Positions 8,230-17,304 of a stretch of DNA of 64,000 nucleotides are shown here, in pieces; position 1 is the stretch's first letter, and every line of letters begins with the position of its first letter. Position numbers and translations under genes: made by a program. The notes beneath the pieces were generated by a model that worked only from the letters and a program-made list of their open reading frames with translations, made no database searches and was not told the origin of the DNA. Source of the stretch: Anaerosporobacter mobilis DSM 15930 (GTDB taxonomy: Bacteria; Bacillota; Clostridia; Lachnospirales; Lachnospiraceae); NCBI RefSeq assembly GCF_900142955.1, contig NZ_FRCP01000012.1, forward strand, positions 1 through 64,000, in the 5' to 3' direction.

Positions 8230-9933
8230 ATGTATCATGGCATTGCAGCGTCTGCTGGAGTTGGTATCGGACATATTGTTTTACTAAGAGAAGCAGTAAT
8301 TGAATATGATAAGGACAAATCAGTTGACGTAGAAGCAGAATTAGAACGGTTCAAGAAAGAATTGGAAGTATTCACTACGAATACAATGCAAGTTGCAGAA
8401 GATGTAAGAGAGCGGATTGGAGATAAGGAAGCCGAAATTATTGAAGGACAAGTTATGATTATATCTGATCCAACCTTGAAAACAGAAGTAGAAGCAGCAA
8501 TCAAATCAGGCAAATGCGCTGAACAAGCGATGGAAGAAGTTTGTGACACATTCATTCAGATGTTCTCAGCTATTGAAGATGAGATGATGAGACAGCGTGC
8601 AAGTGACATCCATGATATCAAGACACGTTTCTTAAAACAATTAATTGGAATTCATGATGTAGATATAAGTAAAGTACCAGCTGGAACGATTCTAGTAGCA
8701 CGCGATTTGACTCCGTCTATGACTGCAGGAATTGTGAAAGAGAATGTAGTTGGTATCATAACGGAAGTTGGTGGTGTAACTTCACATTCTGCAATCCTAG
8801 CAAGAGCGTTAGAAATACCTGCGGTCTTAAGTATAGAGAACTGTACAACTAGCTTACAAGATTCAGAAGAAGCCATCGTGGATGGAGATAAGGGCATTGT
8901 AATTACCAATCCTTCGAGAGAACAAGTGGAAGAATATGAAGAAAGATACAAGAAGCATCAACAAGAGAAAAAAGATCTATTAGCATTCCAAGGTATGAAA
9001 ACCAAAACAGCCGATGGGATAGAAGTTGAATTATTCGGTAATATTGGAACACCAAAGGAAGCACAGACGGTTGTTGAATCTGGCGGTGAAGGAGTAGGGT
9101 TATTCCGTACAGAATTTTTATTCATGGACAAGTCCTCACTACCTTCTGAAGAAGAACAATTTGAATCATACAAAGAAGCTGTTATAGCTATGAATGGAAA
9201 ACCAATTATCATTCGTACACTTGATATCGGGGGAGATAAAGAGATTCCTTATCTTGAGATTCAAAAAGAAGATAATCCTTTCCTAGGATACCGAGCAATT
9301 CGCTATTGTCTGGATCGTCCTGAGATTTACCGAGCTCAATTACGTGCATTACTTCGTGCTAGTGCATTTGGTGATATTCGAATCATGGTGCCACTAGTAA
9401 CTTGTATGGAAGAAATCCGTAGCGTGAAGGAATTACTTAAAAAGTATATGCAGGAATTAGACGCGGAAGGTATTGCATATAATCCGAATATCCAAATTGG
9501 TGTAATGATTGAGACACCAGCTGCGTCGATAATAGCAGATTTATTAGCGAAGGAAGTGGATTTCTTTAGTATTGGAACTAACGATTTAACACAGTATACG
9601 ATGGCAGTTGACCGTGGTAATGCTAAGGTTGCAGCATTGTATTCTACCTATCAACCGGCGGTTTTGCGTAGCATTCGAACCATCATTCAAGCTGCAAAAG
9701 CAGAAGGTATTATGGTAGGAATGTGTGGAGAGGCTGCCAGTGATAGAAGATTAATACCATTACTTCTTGCATTTGGCTTGGATGAATTCAGTGTGAGTTC
9801 CTCAGCTATTCTGGCAACAAGAAAGGCTATTTCTGAGATTTCACTGGATAAAGCAAAAGAAATTGCTGAGAAAGCATTGCAACTTACTACAGAACGAGAA
9901 GTATTTGAGTATCTTTCTCAGAACATGCAATAG
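8230..9933 (+). CDS. ptsI: PTS enzyme I (phosphoenolpyruvate-protein phosphotransferase)
   Basis: Enzyme I starts the PTS cascade by taking phosphate from phosphoenolpyruvate and giving it to HPr. The 567-residue protein has the N-terminal HPr-binding region, the phosphohistidine site GGVTSHSAILAR (His186) and a C-terminal TIM-barrel PEP-binding domain with GVGLFRTEFLFM and the active-site Cys in GMCGEAASD. Length matches the family. AGGAGG lies shortly before the ATG and the gene follows ptsH by 47 bases, so the two form one transcript ending at the terminator at 9983. Confidence 0.96.
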   Translation: MYHGIAASAGVGIGHIVLLREAVIEYDKDKSVDVEAELERFKKELEVFTTNTMQVAEDVRERIGDKEAEIIEGQVMIISDPTLKTEVEAAIKSGKCAEQAMEEVCDTFIQMFSAIEDEMMRQRASDIHDIKTRFLKQLIGIHDVDISKVPAGTILVARDLTPSMTAGIVKENVVGIITEVGGVTSHSAILARALEIPAVLSIENCTTSLQDSEEAIVDGDKGIVITNPSREQVEEYEERYKKHQQEKKDLLAFQGMKTKTADGIEVELFGNIGTPKEAQTVVESGGEGVGLFRTEFLFMDKSSLPSEEEQFESYKEAVIAMNGKPIIIRTLDIGGDKEIPYLEIQKEDNPFLGYRAIRYCLDRPEIYRAQLRALLRASAFGDIRIMVPLVTCMEEIRSVKELLKKYMQELDAEGIAYNPNIQIGVMIETPAASIIADLLAKEVDFFSIGTNDLTQYTMAVDRGNAKVAALYSTYQPAVLRSIRTIIQAAKAEGIMVGMCGEAASDRRLIPLLLAFGLDEFSVSSSAILATRKAISEISLDKAKEIAEKALQLTTEREVFEYLSQNMQ

Positions 9934-9982
9934 TATTAGTATATTCCCCAATCAAACAATTAATATAGATGTGCATACTATG

Positions 9983-10020
9983 CAAAAAAGGACATTTCTC
10001 TTGGGAATTGTCCTTTTTTG
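9983..10020 (+). terminator. Terminator after ptsI
   Basis: Arms AAAAAAGGAC and GTCCTTTTTT around a short loop end the ptsHI transcript. The A-run on the left means it can also serve the convergent heparinase gene on the minus strand. Confidence 0.85.
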
Positions 10021-10058
10021 TAGTGTGCCCAGCATTTCTATGACGTCGGATAATAGTG

Positions 10059-11894
10059 CTATTCATTAATTTGCAATTTAAATAAACTCTCTTTTGGTAT
10101 GATTAGCATACGATAAATCTCGTGTTCCCAGGCAGTTTGTAATCTTGCATCTGTTATCCCGATTTCTTCAATAGTAAGGTCGATTTCTGTAAGAATGGAT
10201 ATGGTCCCCAGGTTACCGATTTGAATCATTGTTATACAAGCAGTTGAATTACCGCAGTGGATAACGCGAGGCTTTTCATAGGTCATTAAGCTTATTACGA
10301 CTTGACCGTCTTCATTAGAATCTAACGTAAAGGAGTCATCAATTGTAATAGAAGATTCTTTATTAAAGGTTACAAGACGTTGATACGTTTGAACACCAGC
10401 TTCTTTTGGATAGGCAGAAGCGATATCCATACGAATATGACAGTCATCATCTGATAACGAAACATCAACATTAGTAGCACAGTAACTAGTTCCTGGGTCT
10501 TGCATAATTCCGTTAATTGTTGGAAGATTGTGATACGCTGATTGCATAGTCCAGATTTCATATCTTCTAGGCGAGAATGTTTTCTGACAGTATGTCTCAA
10601 CACCAACATCGATTATGAATGGATTGCCATCTTTGTATATGGTAAAACTTCCTGTATCATTATGATTGTGGCTGTCACCGTTATCACCAGCTTTAACAGC
10701 TAGACAATACTTAGAATCTCTGGCAATGAAAAGTCCAACACTTGAATAATAGATGTCAGGGTGAATCAGTTCTTCTTCCGTTAGGTAGTTTTTGATTTCA
10801 GTAACCGTGAATGCATTTTGCAAGCGGTAATATAGATTAATTTCGCTTGCAAGTATAAGATCATTAGAGGCGTGGAAATCTTGTGCTGCAAATTGCATCA
10901 TTGCAGGAGTATTAATTCGCTTAGCAAAGAGGTATTCTCTAACACCTGCCCGACCAGCAACAGGGGAGCAATCAGCGAAATTGGTATAATACTTGTCATG
11001 AATATGTACATTCATTATGTAAGTAGCCATGTTTCTTATTTTTTCATCTTTATAGACATTAATAAAGAAGTTGTTGGTAATAGCATTCAAAATCTCAATT
11101 GTATTAAAAAGACATAGTCCGGAATGTCGGTAATACTGGGCCCCTTCATCGCAACAACCATCTTGTCCATAATCTTTCAGGAAATAGTCTGTACTCTCAC
11201 ACGCCTTTAGGAAGACTTGCTTCATAAAATCGGGGTAATTAGGTAGTAAGAAAACAGATAATAGTATGTTCTGTGTACACCAGATCGTCCAGTTACACAT
11301 TGGTTCATCTCCATTGCCCATCCACCAGAAGTGTTTAGATAGATAAGGCGTGTATATTCGTTGCTGTAATTCATTCCGTATTCTTTTGGTTATGAATGGG
11401 CTTATAGCGTTGAGCTTATCTTCTAATAAATAGTGAATCGTCGCTAAAAGCGCCCCTGTTTCGCACGAGAATAGATCAAGAACGGGATCGGTCGCATCCG
11501 GTAACGATAAGCAAGGGGTATCTCTAATATAGGAGTTATGTGCTGGTAGTTGCCATGCAGATTCTTCGCATATAGAGAAGATGCCGTTAATTATGTCATC
11601 TATGAATTCACCGGAATTTGATGCGCATTCAGCTAGAACTAATGCATTAAGCGCACGTCGTTTAGTAAAGTAAATATCTTCATAATTGGAACGATTTCCG
11701 ATTCGTGTAAAATCTAGAAAGAGGGTTGCTGGTAGGGGATCAAAGGAAAAGGATCTGAAAGAACGTCCCGCTTCGATGGTAGATTCTTTCCATATAGGAT
11801 CAAGACAATTCCATTCTTTTCTTTGTGTAGCAGTAGCGTAAGGTAGGAAATTAGTTAGTATACCGTCAAAATCTTTAGCTATTTCATAAAACAT
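10059..11894 (-). CDS. Heparinase II/III-like polysaccharide lyase
   Basis: This is a predicted lyase that cleaves uronic-acid glycans by beta-elimination, leaving unsaturated uronic acid ends. The 611-residue protein has an N-terminal helical toroid (about 30-370, with CNWTIWCTQN and DGCCDEGAQYYRHSG) and the C-terminal beta-sandwich signature of heparinase II/III (SHNHNDTGSF, then GNPFIIDVG and the Tyr/His-rich SAYHNLPTINGI). No signal peptide is present, so it probably acts on imported oligosaccharides. It is the last gene of a minus-strand operon with a YesM/YesN-type two-component system, opposite an ABC sugar transporter and a GH88 hydrolase that could remove its unsaturated products. 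The precise substrate is unknown. Confidence 0.82.
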   Translation of the reverse strand: MFYEIAKDFDGILTNFLPYATATQRKEWNCLDPIWKESTIEAGRSFRSFSFDPLPATLFLDFTRIGNRSNYEDIYFTKRRALNALVLAECASNSGEFIDDIINGIFSICEESAWQLPAHNSYIRDTPCLSLPDATDPVLDLFSCETGALLATIHYLLEDKLNAISPFITKRIRNELQQRIYTPYLSKHFWWMGNGDEPMCNWTIWCTQNILLSVFLLPNYPDFMKQVFLKACESTDYFLKDYGQDGCCDEGAQYYRHSGLCLFNTIEILNAITNNFFINVYKDEKIRNMATYIMNVHIHDKYYTNFADCSPVAGRAGVREYLFAKRINTPAMMQFAAQDFHASNDLILASEINLYYRLQNAFTVTEIKNYLTEEELIHPDIYYSSVGLFIARDSKYCLAVKAGDNGDSHNHNDTGSFTIYKDGNPFIIDVGVETYCQKTFSPRRYEIWTMQSAYHNLPTINGIMQDPGTSYCATNVDVSLSDDDCHIRMDIASAYPKEAGVQTYQRLVTFNKESSITIDDSFTLDSNEDGQVVISLMTYEKPRVIHCGNSTACITMIQIGNLGTISILTEIDLTIEEIGITDARLQTAWEHEIYRMLIIPKESLFKLQINE

Positions 11895-11911
11895 AGTCGC
11901 TATCCTTTCTT

Positions 11912-13528
11912 TTAGGTAATAGGTGAATTATTGGCTTGCAGATAGTCTCTCGGTGAACAACCTTCAACTTTTTTGAAAACTTTACTAAAGTAAAATGCAT
12001 TCTCAAATCCTAATTGGTCAGCAATTTCATAGATTTTATAGTTACCGGAAGCCATCATGAGTTTGGCTTTTGAAATCTTCCGATTGGTTATGTATTCGGA
12101 AAACCCTATGTTGGATTCCTTTTTGAATATCAGGCTAAGATAATTCGGAGTAATACCAAATTCAGATGCCGTTTCATTCAAGGTTAATTTTTCGTCAATA
12201 TGAGAATTAATATAGTCGATAATGTTGTCAACCAACTCCTCTTTGGAAGATTTATGGTGACTTTGTAGATGCTTGCATAAATTAACCTTGAAAAATTCTA
12301 ACCAAGATAATAATTGATCCATCGTAGTTTGCAGATAGATAGAATGATATCCATCTGGGTAAGAGGAGAAGATATTATTTATAATAGTTTCTCCATCAGT
12401 AAGGAGCGAAACGGATAGATATAGGATATTACAGGCTGCATCCAGTGCTTGGATATATTTTGTTGGATGCATTCGAAACAACTCAATAATCTCTGATATT
12501 GTATCGGAGAAAGCAACAGCATCATATTCCTCAAAAGCTTTTCGAATTGACGCTTTGAATAGACTTAAATTGAAGATATTCGAATCAATTTTGTGTGAAC
12601 TCTGTATTAATGTATCATACATAAGTAATTTTTTTTCTAATGTAACATAGGTGTTAATTTGGCGTGCATTCTCATACGAATCCGCAATTTGAAGTGGTTC
12701 TTCATATTGTCTACCAACACTTGATAATATCCAAACATTAAAGTAATTATGAATCATATTGCTTGCAGAGGTAAGTGCTTCTTCAATCAAAGCATTACAT
12801 TCCTCTACATTGGTATTCGGTAATAGAAATATAATACAAAAGTGTTTAGTGTCTAATGAAGTGCAATAGCAAGTTACGTACTTGCTCACTATGTTTTGCA
12901 TCATCTCCATAGCACTAAAGTACAAATCCATTGCTTTTTGTGGATTTAATTTCTCTACTTGTTCAGGTATTATATTGCATAGACTTACTGCGTAACTTTT
13001 AGCTATAAAATCAATGGAGAGTGCCTTTGCCTCTTCATGGAATTCATCGTTGGATTTAAATAAATTATGAAGGAGTGAGATGAAGAACTTATCATGGAAA
13101 GCTTTAAAGGCTGTTTCCGTCTTAGGTATTGAAGCAGCAGTATTCTGTTCCTTTAGTATTTGAAGTGCTTTTTGAAGCACTTCACGTAAAGATTCTGCAG
13201 TTAATTCCAGCTTTACAAGGTAATCGATAATGCCATATTTAATAGCTTCTTTAATAAAACTAAAGTCCTCATAACTAGTAAGAATAATAAATAGTGGTAA
13301 CTTTCCGTAGAGTTCTCTGCAATTTTTGATTAGTTCTAAACCGTTCATAAGGGGCATTCGTATATCAGTGATAACAATCTCCGGCATAAACTCTCCAATA
13401 TATTCGAAAGCTTGTTTTCCATTCATTGCAGTACCACATACCTCAATACCGAATTCGTTCCAGTTCAAGATTGATTTAATTCCTATCTGCACAAGAGGCT
13501 CATCATCAACAATTAGTAATTTATACAT
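11912..13528 (-). CDS. Response regulator with AraC-type DNA-binding domain (YesN-like)
   Basis: This transcription factor probably activates the adjacent glycan transport and breakdown genes. The N-terminal receiver domain (about 1-120) has the acidic pocket in LIVDDEP and the phosphorylation Asp in IVITDIRMPLMNG. A long middle region (about 140-420) is of unclear fold. The C-terminal AraC domain (about 435-535) carries two helix-turn-helix motifs, LTLNETASEFGITPNYLSLI and YEIADQLGFENAFYFSKVFK. The 538-residue length is typical of YesN-like regulators. GGAAGGAG lies before the ATG. It lies between its cognate kinase gene and the heparinase gene, and the cotranscription is inferred from spacing. 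Confidence 0.92.
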   Translation of the reverse strand: MYKLLIVDDEPLVQIGIKSILNWNEFGIEVCGTAMNGKQAFEYIGEFMPEIVITDIRMPLMNGLELIKNCRELYGKLPLFIILTSYEDFSFIKEAIKYGIIDYLVKLELTAESLREVLQKALQILKEQNTAASIPKTETAFKAFHDKFFISLLHNLFKSNDEFHEEAKALSIDFIAKSYAVSLCNIIPEQVEKLNPQKAMDLYFSAMEMMQNIVSKYVTCYCTSLDTKHFCIIFLLPNTNVEECNALIEEALTSASNMIHNYFNVWILSSVGRQYEEPLQIADSYENARQINTYVTLEKKLLMYDTLIQSSHKIDSNIFNLSLFKASIRKAFEEYDAVAFSDTISEIIELFRMHPTKYIQALDAACNILYLSVSLLTDGETIINNIFSSYPDGYHSIYLQTTMDQLLSWLEFFKVNLCKHLQSHHKSSKEELVDNIIDYINSHIDEKLTLNETASEFGITPNYLSLIFKKESNIGFSEYITNRKISKAKLMMASGNYKIYEIADQLGFENAFYFSKVFKKVEGCSPRDYLQANNSPIT

Positions 13529-13575
13529 CTAAATCTTACTCCTTCCAGATTCTAATTCCTTTCATAGCTCAGCGA

Positions 13576-15363
13576 TTAAGCTGGTGGTGTAATTAACTTT
13601 GGTAATAAAATCGTAATTATTGTGTACTCACCTTCCTTACTATGAAATTGTAGTCCGTAGTTATCGCCAAAAGCATATCTAATTCGTTGGTTTACATTAT
13701 TAATACCAATCTTCTTAAATAAACCAGAACTAGAATTATCGTTAGTTGCTAAGATGGAAGATATTTGTTCTTCTGATAGTCCAATTCCATTATCTTCGAT
13801 GGTTATTTGAATCGTCTGATCATCAAGAGAGTCGATTGTAATAATGATTTTACCAACAGAACCTTTTGGCTCGATGCCATGAAAGATTGCGTTTTCAACC
13901 ATTGGTTGTAATGTGAATTTTGGAATCTGGCATTGGTATAAGTCTTCGTCAATTACGTGAATGTCTAATCGAATCGTTCCACCATAACGATATTTTTGAA
14001 TAATGAAATAATTATTAAGTAAATCTAATTCCTGTTGTATAGAGATGATTTGATTGGTGTCCTTCGATACGGATTTCATCAGCCTTGATAGAGAAGTAGT
14101 CATCTCTGCTATACCTGTAGCATTCTGGATTGTGGCCATCCATTTTATTGAGTTTAGAGTATTATAGAGAAAATGTGGGTTAATCTGGCTCAGTAACATC
14201 TGATATTCTAGTGATTGTCGTTCCTTTTCATCCTGGATTTTGTCATTAATTAATTCCGCAATATCTCCGGATAGTTTGTTAATACCAATTCCAATTGTGC
14301 CAAGTTCGTTATCCCATTCAATCTCTTTATCGATACTAAAGTCTCCTTTGGCAACACACTCAAGTTTTTTCTTGATTTTATAAATTGGTCGATTAATCTT
14401 CCTATTAAGGTCGATTAACAAAAGTACGCCAAGTAGCATTACGATTCCAATGATTAATAAAATAATAAATATGTACATAGATTTCTGCTTATTAAAGACA
14501 CTAGCAGAGATTGTTTGAGAGAGTGACCAACCACTCAGATTACTAGTATAAGTAACCAGTGTTTCTTTCTTACCTGATTCCGTTCGAATGGTACGTATAG
14601 TTGATTTGGCAGTCTTTTTGTTTAATGAAACAACATCATCTAAATCATTTGTTAACGAGAACTTGCCATTATCAATTAGATATGTCTTATCTTCGATTGT
14701 AAGATACACTTTGCTATCACTAGGAATCGAATACAATTTTAGTGCATCGGTTAAGATATTAGAAGTTACACTTATGTATACCCAGCCTATCTTATCAGGT
14801 GAACTTTTATTGTAGATAGGACGAATAATAGGAATAATCAAATCTTTTGTGTTATCACCGATATCATTGGGCAACAATCCAACCCACTTGAATGTAAAAT
14901 CATTATAGAGCTCATCAAAATAGGAGGATTCCTGTATATGCTCTGATATCTTAGTAGCTTTCGTGGTACTTCGACTGGTTGCTTGTAGATACTTACCTTC
15001 GAAGTTACTAACAACAACCCTTTCTATATAGTAATAGGCAAGATTGTTGCGATATTCTTCTGACAACCGGTTCCACGCTTCTAGTGATATCTTTTTGTCA
15101 TCATCTTCATTGGTAAGATAATTAGCTAAAGTGTAGTTCATACTACACCATCTGGCTAATGTCTGTACATCTGTCATATTCGACGTAAATGAGTTCATTA
15201 TTAATTTTAGATTCGACGAAGTAGAGAGCTGTAAGCTGTTTTTTAGTAGAGATTCGAAAGAAATAAAGCAAATAGAAGAGATTGAAACAGATAAAATCAA
15301 GGTAAATACCATGGTCATTTTAATGATTGTGACTTTTATACTGCGTGACTTGTAATATTTCAT
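13576..15363 (-). CDS. Sensor histidine kinase (YesM/LytS type)
   Basis: This membrane kinase senses an extracellular glycan signal and phosphorylates the neighbouring YesN-like regulator. Two membrane segments (about 12-35 and 300-322) flank an extracellular domain of about 260 residues, probably a dCACHE-type sensor. A HAMP linker follows (NRPIYKIKKKLECVAKGDFS). The kinase core has the phospho-acceptor His in QINPHFLYNTLNSIKW and ATP-binding motifs MVENAIFHG and IEDNGIGLS. I start at the ATG at 15363, which has AGGTG eight bases before it; a GTG nine bases earlier is possible. Divergent from the ABC operon, its 5' region and that operon's promoter share 15364-15665. Confidence 0.92.
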   Translation of the reverse strand: MKYYKSRSIKVTIIKMTMVFTLILSVSISSICFISFESLLKNSLQLSTSSNLKLIMNSFTSNMTDVQTLARWCSMNYTLANYLTNEDDDKKISLEAWNRLSEEYRNNLAYYYIERVVVSNFEGKYLQATSRSTTKATKISEHIQESSYFDELYNDFTFKWVGLLPNDIGDNTKDLIIPIIRPIYNKSSPDKIGWVYISVTSNILTDALKLYSIPSDSKVYLTIEDKTYLIDNGKFSLTNDLDDVVSLNKKTAKSTIRTIRTESGKKETLVTYTSNLSGWSLSQTISASVFNKQKSMYIFIILLIIGIVMLLGVLLLIDLNRKINRPIYKIKKKLECVAKGDFSIDKEIEWDNELGTIGIGINKLSGDIAELINDKIQDEKERQSLEYQMLLSQINPHFLYNTLNSIKWMATIQNATGIAEMTTSLSRLMKSVSKDTNQIISIQQELDLLNNYFIIQKYRYGGTIRLDIHVIDEDLYQCQIPKFTLQPMVENAIFHGIEPKGSVGKIIITIDSLDDQTIQITIEDNGIGLSEEQISSILATNDNSSSGLFKKIGINNVNQRIRYAFGDNYGLQFHSKEGEYTIITILLPKLITPPA

Positions 15364-15665
15364 CTTTTGCACCTACTTTACCGATAAGATATATTCATGA
15401 TATACAAGTAATTGTTTAATGTCAATAAAATTGAGGCTATATTCATGAGAAAATAAGGCAAATTACTGACAATTATAATATTTTACATGTTTTTAAATAA
15501 ATAATATATGTTTTGAGAATAAAAACTAAAAAGTCGCTGAAAAGATTGAAATAATGAATATTATAATAAAAATATTACATTTTATAAATAAGCTCAAAAC
15601 TATATAATAAGTTCATGGTTGAGGAATACATACAACTGTTACAAAACTTTTTAGGAGGGTATTTT
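15364..15665. promoter_or_regulatory. Divergent control region of the glycan locus
   Basis: This very AT-rich stretch separates the kinase gene from the binding-protein gene. TATAAT at 15603 is a plausible -10 for the rightward operon but has no good -35 at 17 bp, which fits dependence on an activator such as the YesN-like regulator. I see no clear operator and no cre site. Confidence 0.4.
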
Positions 15666-17018
15666 ATGAGAAAAGGAAAGAAAGTTATTAGTTTAGTACT
15701 AAGTTGTGCATTAGTATTAACAATGTTTACTGGTTGTGGTACTAAGAAAAACAACAGCAAAGAAGAAACAAAACAAGAAGATGTAGCGACTGATACGACA
15801 ACAGATTCAGCTACGGATACAACAGATTCGACAGCTGAAAAGACTAAAATCAGATGGGCTGTATGGGACGTAGCAGCAACTACATATTATCAACCAGTTA
15901 TCGATGCATATGTAGCAAAGAATCCTAATGTAGAAATCGAATTAGTAGATCTTGGTTCACAAGATTACATGACTGCATTGGCAACACAATTAGCAGGAAA
16001 CGATACAAACTTAGATGTAGTTACCGTAAAAGATATTCCAGGATATACAAACTTAGTTTCTAAGAACGTTTTAGAAAAAGTTGACACAAGTGCACTTGAC
16101 TTATCTGTATATGGTGGTATTACTGAACAAATCGAAATTAACGATCAAATCTATGCATTACCATATAGAAGTGATTTCTGGGTTGTATTCTACAACAAAG
16201 ACATCTTTGATGCAGCTGGTGTTGATTACCCAACAAACGATATGACTTTTGAACAATATGATGATTTAGCTCGTCAAGTTACTAAGACTGATTTAGGTAA
16301 TGAAGTATATGGTGCTCATTACCATACTTGGAGATCAGCAGTTCAGTTATTCGGTATTCTTGATGGTAAAAGTTCAATCATCGATGGAAACTATGATTTC
16401 TTAAAACCATACTATGAGATGGTTCTAAATGAGCAAAAAGATGGCGTTTGCCAAGACTATGCAACACTTAAGACAAGTAGTTTACATTACTCTGGAGCAT
16501 TTGCTCAAGGTAACGTAGCTATGATGAATATGGGGTCATGGTTTATTCCAACATTAATCGAAAAAATTAAAATTGGCGAATATACAGAACTCTCAAACTG
16601 GGGACTTGTAAAATATCCTCATGCAGAAGGTGTTGAACCGGGATCAACTTTAGCAACTATTACTTCATTAGCAGTAACAAGTGCTTCTAAGAACAAAGAA
16701 ATTGCAACTGATTTCATGAACTTTGTATGTGGAGCTGAAGGTGCTGAGATCATTGCATCAACAGGTACTTTTCCAGCAATCAAGACGGACAGCGTAGTTG
16801 ATGCTATCTCAGGCATGGAAGGATTCCCTACTGATGCTAACAGTGCGGAAGCATTAAGAACTGCTAATACTTACCTTGAAATGCCAGTTTATGATAAGAG
16901 TGCTGAAATCGAAGTTGTTTTAAATGACGGACATGATTATATCATGACGGAAACAATGACAATTGATGAAGGTATCGCTTATATGAATAAAGAAATAGAT
17001 AAAATTATTAATAAATAA
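15666..17018 (+). CDS. ABC sugar transporter, substrate-binding lipoprotein
   Basis: This extracellular family-1 solute-binding protein captures an oligosaccharide or sugar for the two permeases that follow. A lipoprotein signal sequence ends in the lipobox FTGC, with Cys24 as the lipidated residue, followed by an Asp/Thr-rich linker. The remainder has the family-1 binding fold (KIRWAVWD near the start, then YALPYRSDFWVVFYNKDIFD). I start at the ATG at 15666, with AGGAGG nine bases before it; the frame is open further upstream without a ribosome binding site. No ATPase gene lies in this window, so it probably shares a general MsmX-type ATPase. The uronic-acid substrate is inferred from neighbours. 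Confidence 0.93.
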   Translation: MRKGKKVISLVLSCALVLTMFTGCGTKKNNSKEETKQEDVATDTTTDSATDTTDSTAEKTKIRWAVWDVAATTYYQPVIDAYVAKNPNVEIELVDLGSQDYMTALATQLAGNDTNLDVVTVKDIPGYTNLVSKNVLEKVDTSALDLSVYGGITEQIEINDQIYALPYRSDFWVVFYNKDIFDAAGVDYPTNDMTFEQYDDLARQVTKTDLGNEVYGAHYHTWRSAVQLFGILDGKSSIIDGNYDFLKPYYEMVLNEQKDGVCQDYATLKTSSLHYSGAFAQGNVAMMNMGSWFIPTLIEKIKIGEYTELSNWGLVKYPHAEGVEPGSTLATITSLAVTSASKNKEIATDFMNFVCGAEGAEIIASTGTFPAIKTDSVVDAISGMEGFPTDANSAEALRTANTYLEMPVYDKSAEIEVVLNDGHDYIMTETMTIDEGIAYMNKEIDKIINK

Positions 17019-17051
17019 TCAATAGAAAAAAGCAATATGTTATTGGCAAAG

Positions 17052-17081
17052 TCAGGTGGTTCTAAAAATAACCACCTGACA
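17052..17081 (+). other. Intercistronic hairpin after the binding-protein gene
   Basis: Perfect 11-bp arms GTCAGGTGGTT and AACCACCTGAC surround an eight-base loop, followed by an A-run rather than a T-run. It is therefore more likely an mRNA-stabilising stem than a terminator on the plus strand. Confidence 0.7.
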
Positions 17082-17152
17082 AAAAAATAGGGTAACTATT
17101 TAGTTACAGGGCAACAAGTTGAGACAACACTATGCTAATACATGTAAAAATG

Positions 17153-17242
17153 TTAGTTCGGGTGTCAAAAGCCAAATAATCAAGCTATGAAAATATATAT
17201 TATCGATTATTAAAGGTACATGACTTTTGATACCCGAACTAA
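17153..17242 (+). repeat. Long inverted repeat between binding-protein and permease genes
   Basis: Arms TTAGTTCGGGTGTCAAAAG (17153) and CTTTTGATACCCGAACTAA (17224) pair almost perfectly, with a nested AATAATC/GATTATT pair inside. The transcript would fold into a rod of about 90 nucleotides. Together with the hairpin at 17052 it fills the 286-base gap, which has no other feature. Confidence 0.7.
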
Positions 17243-17304
17243 TATTATGCCCTAAATGTTATGGTGTTATATAACAAATACGATAAGGAGGAGGTAGGCC
17301 ATTA

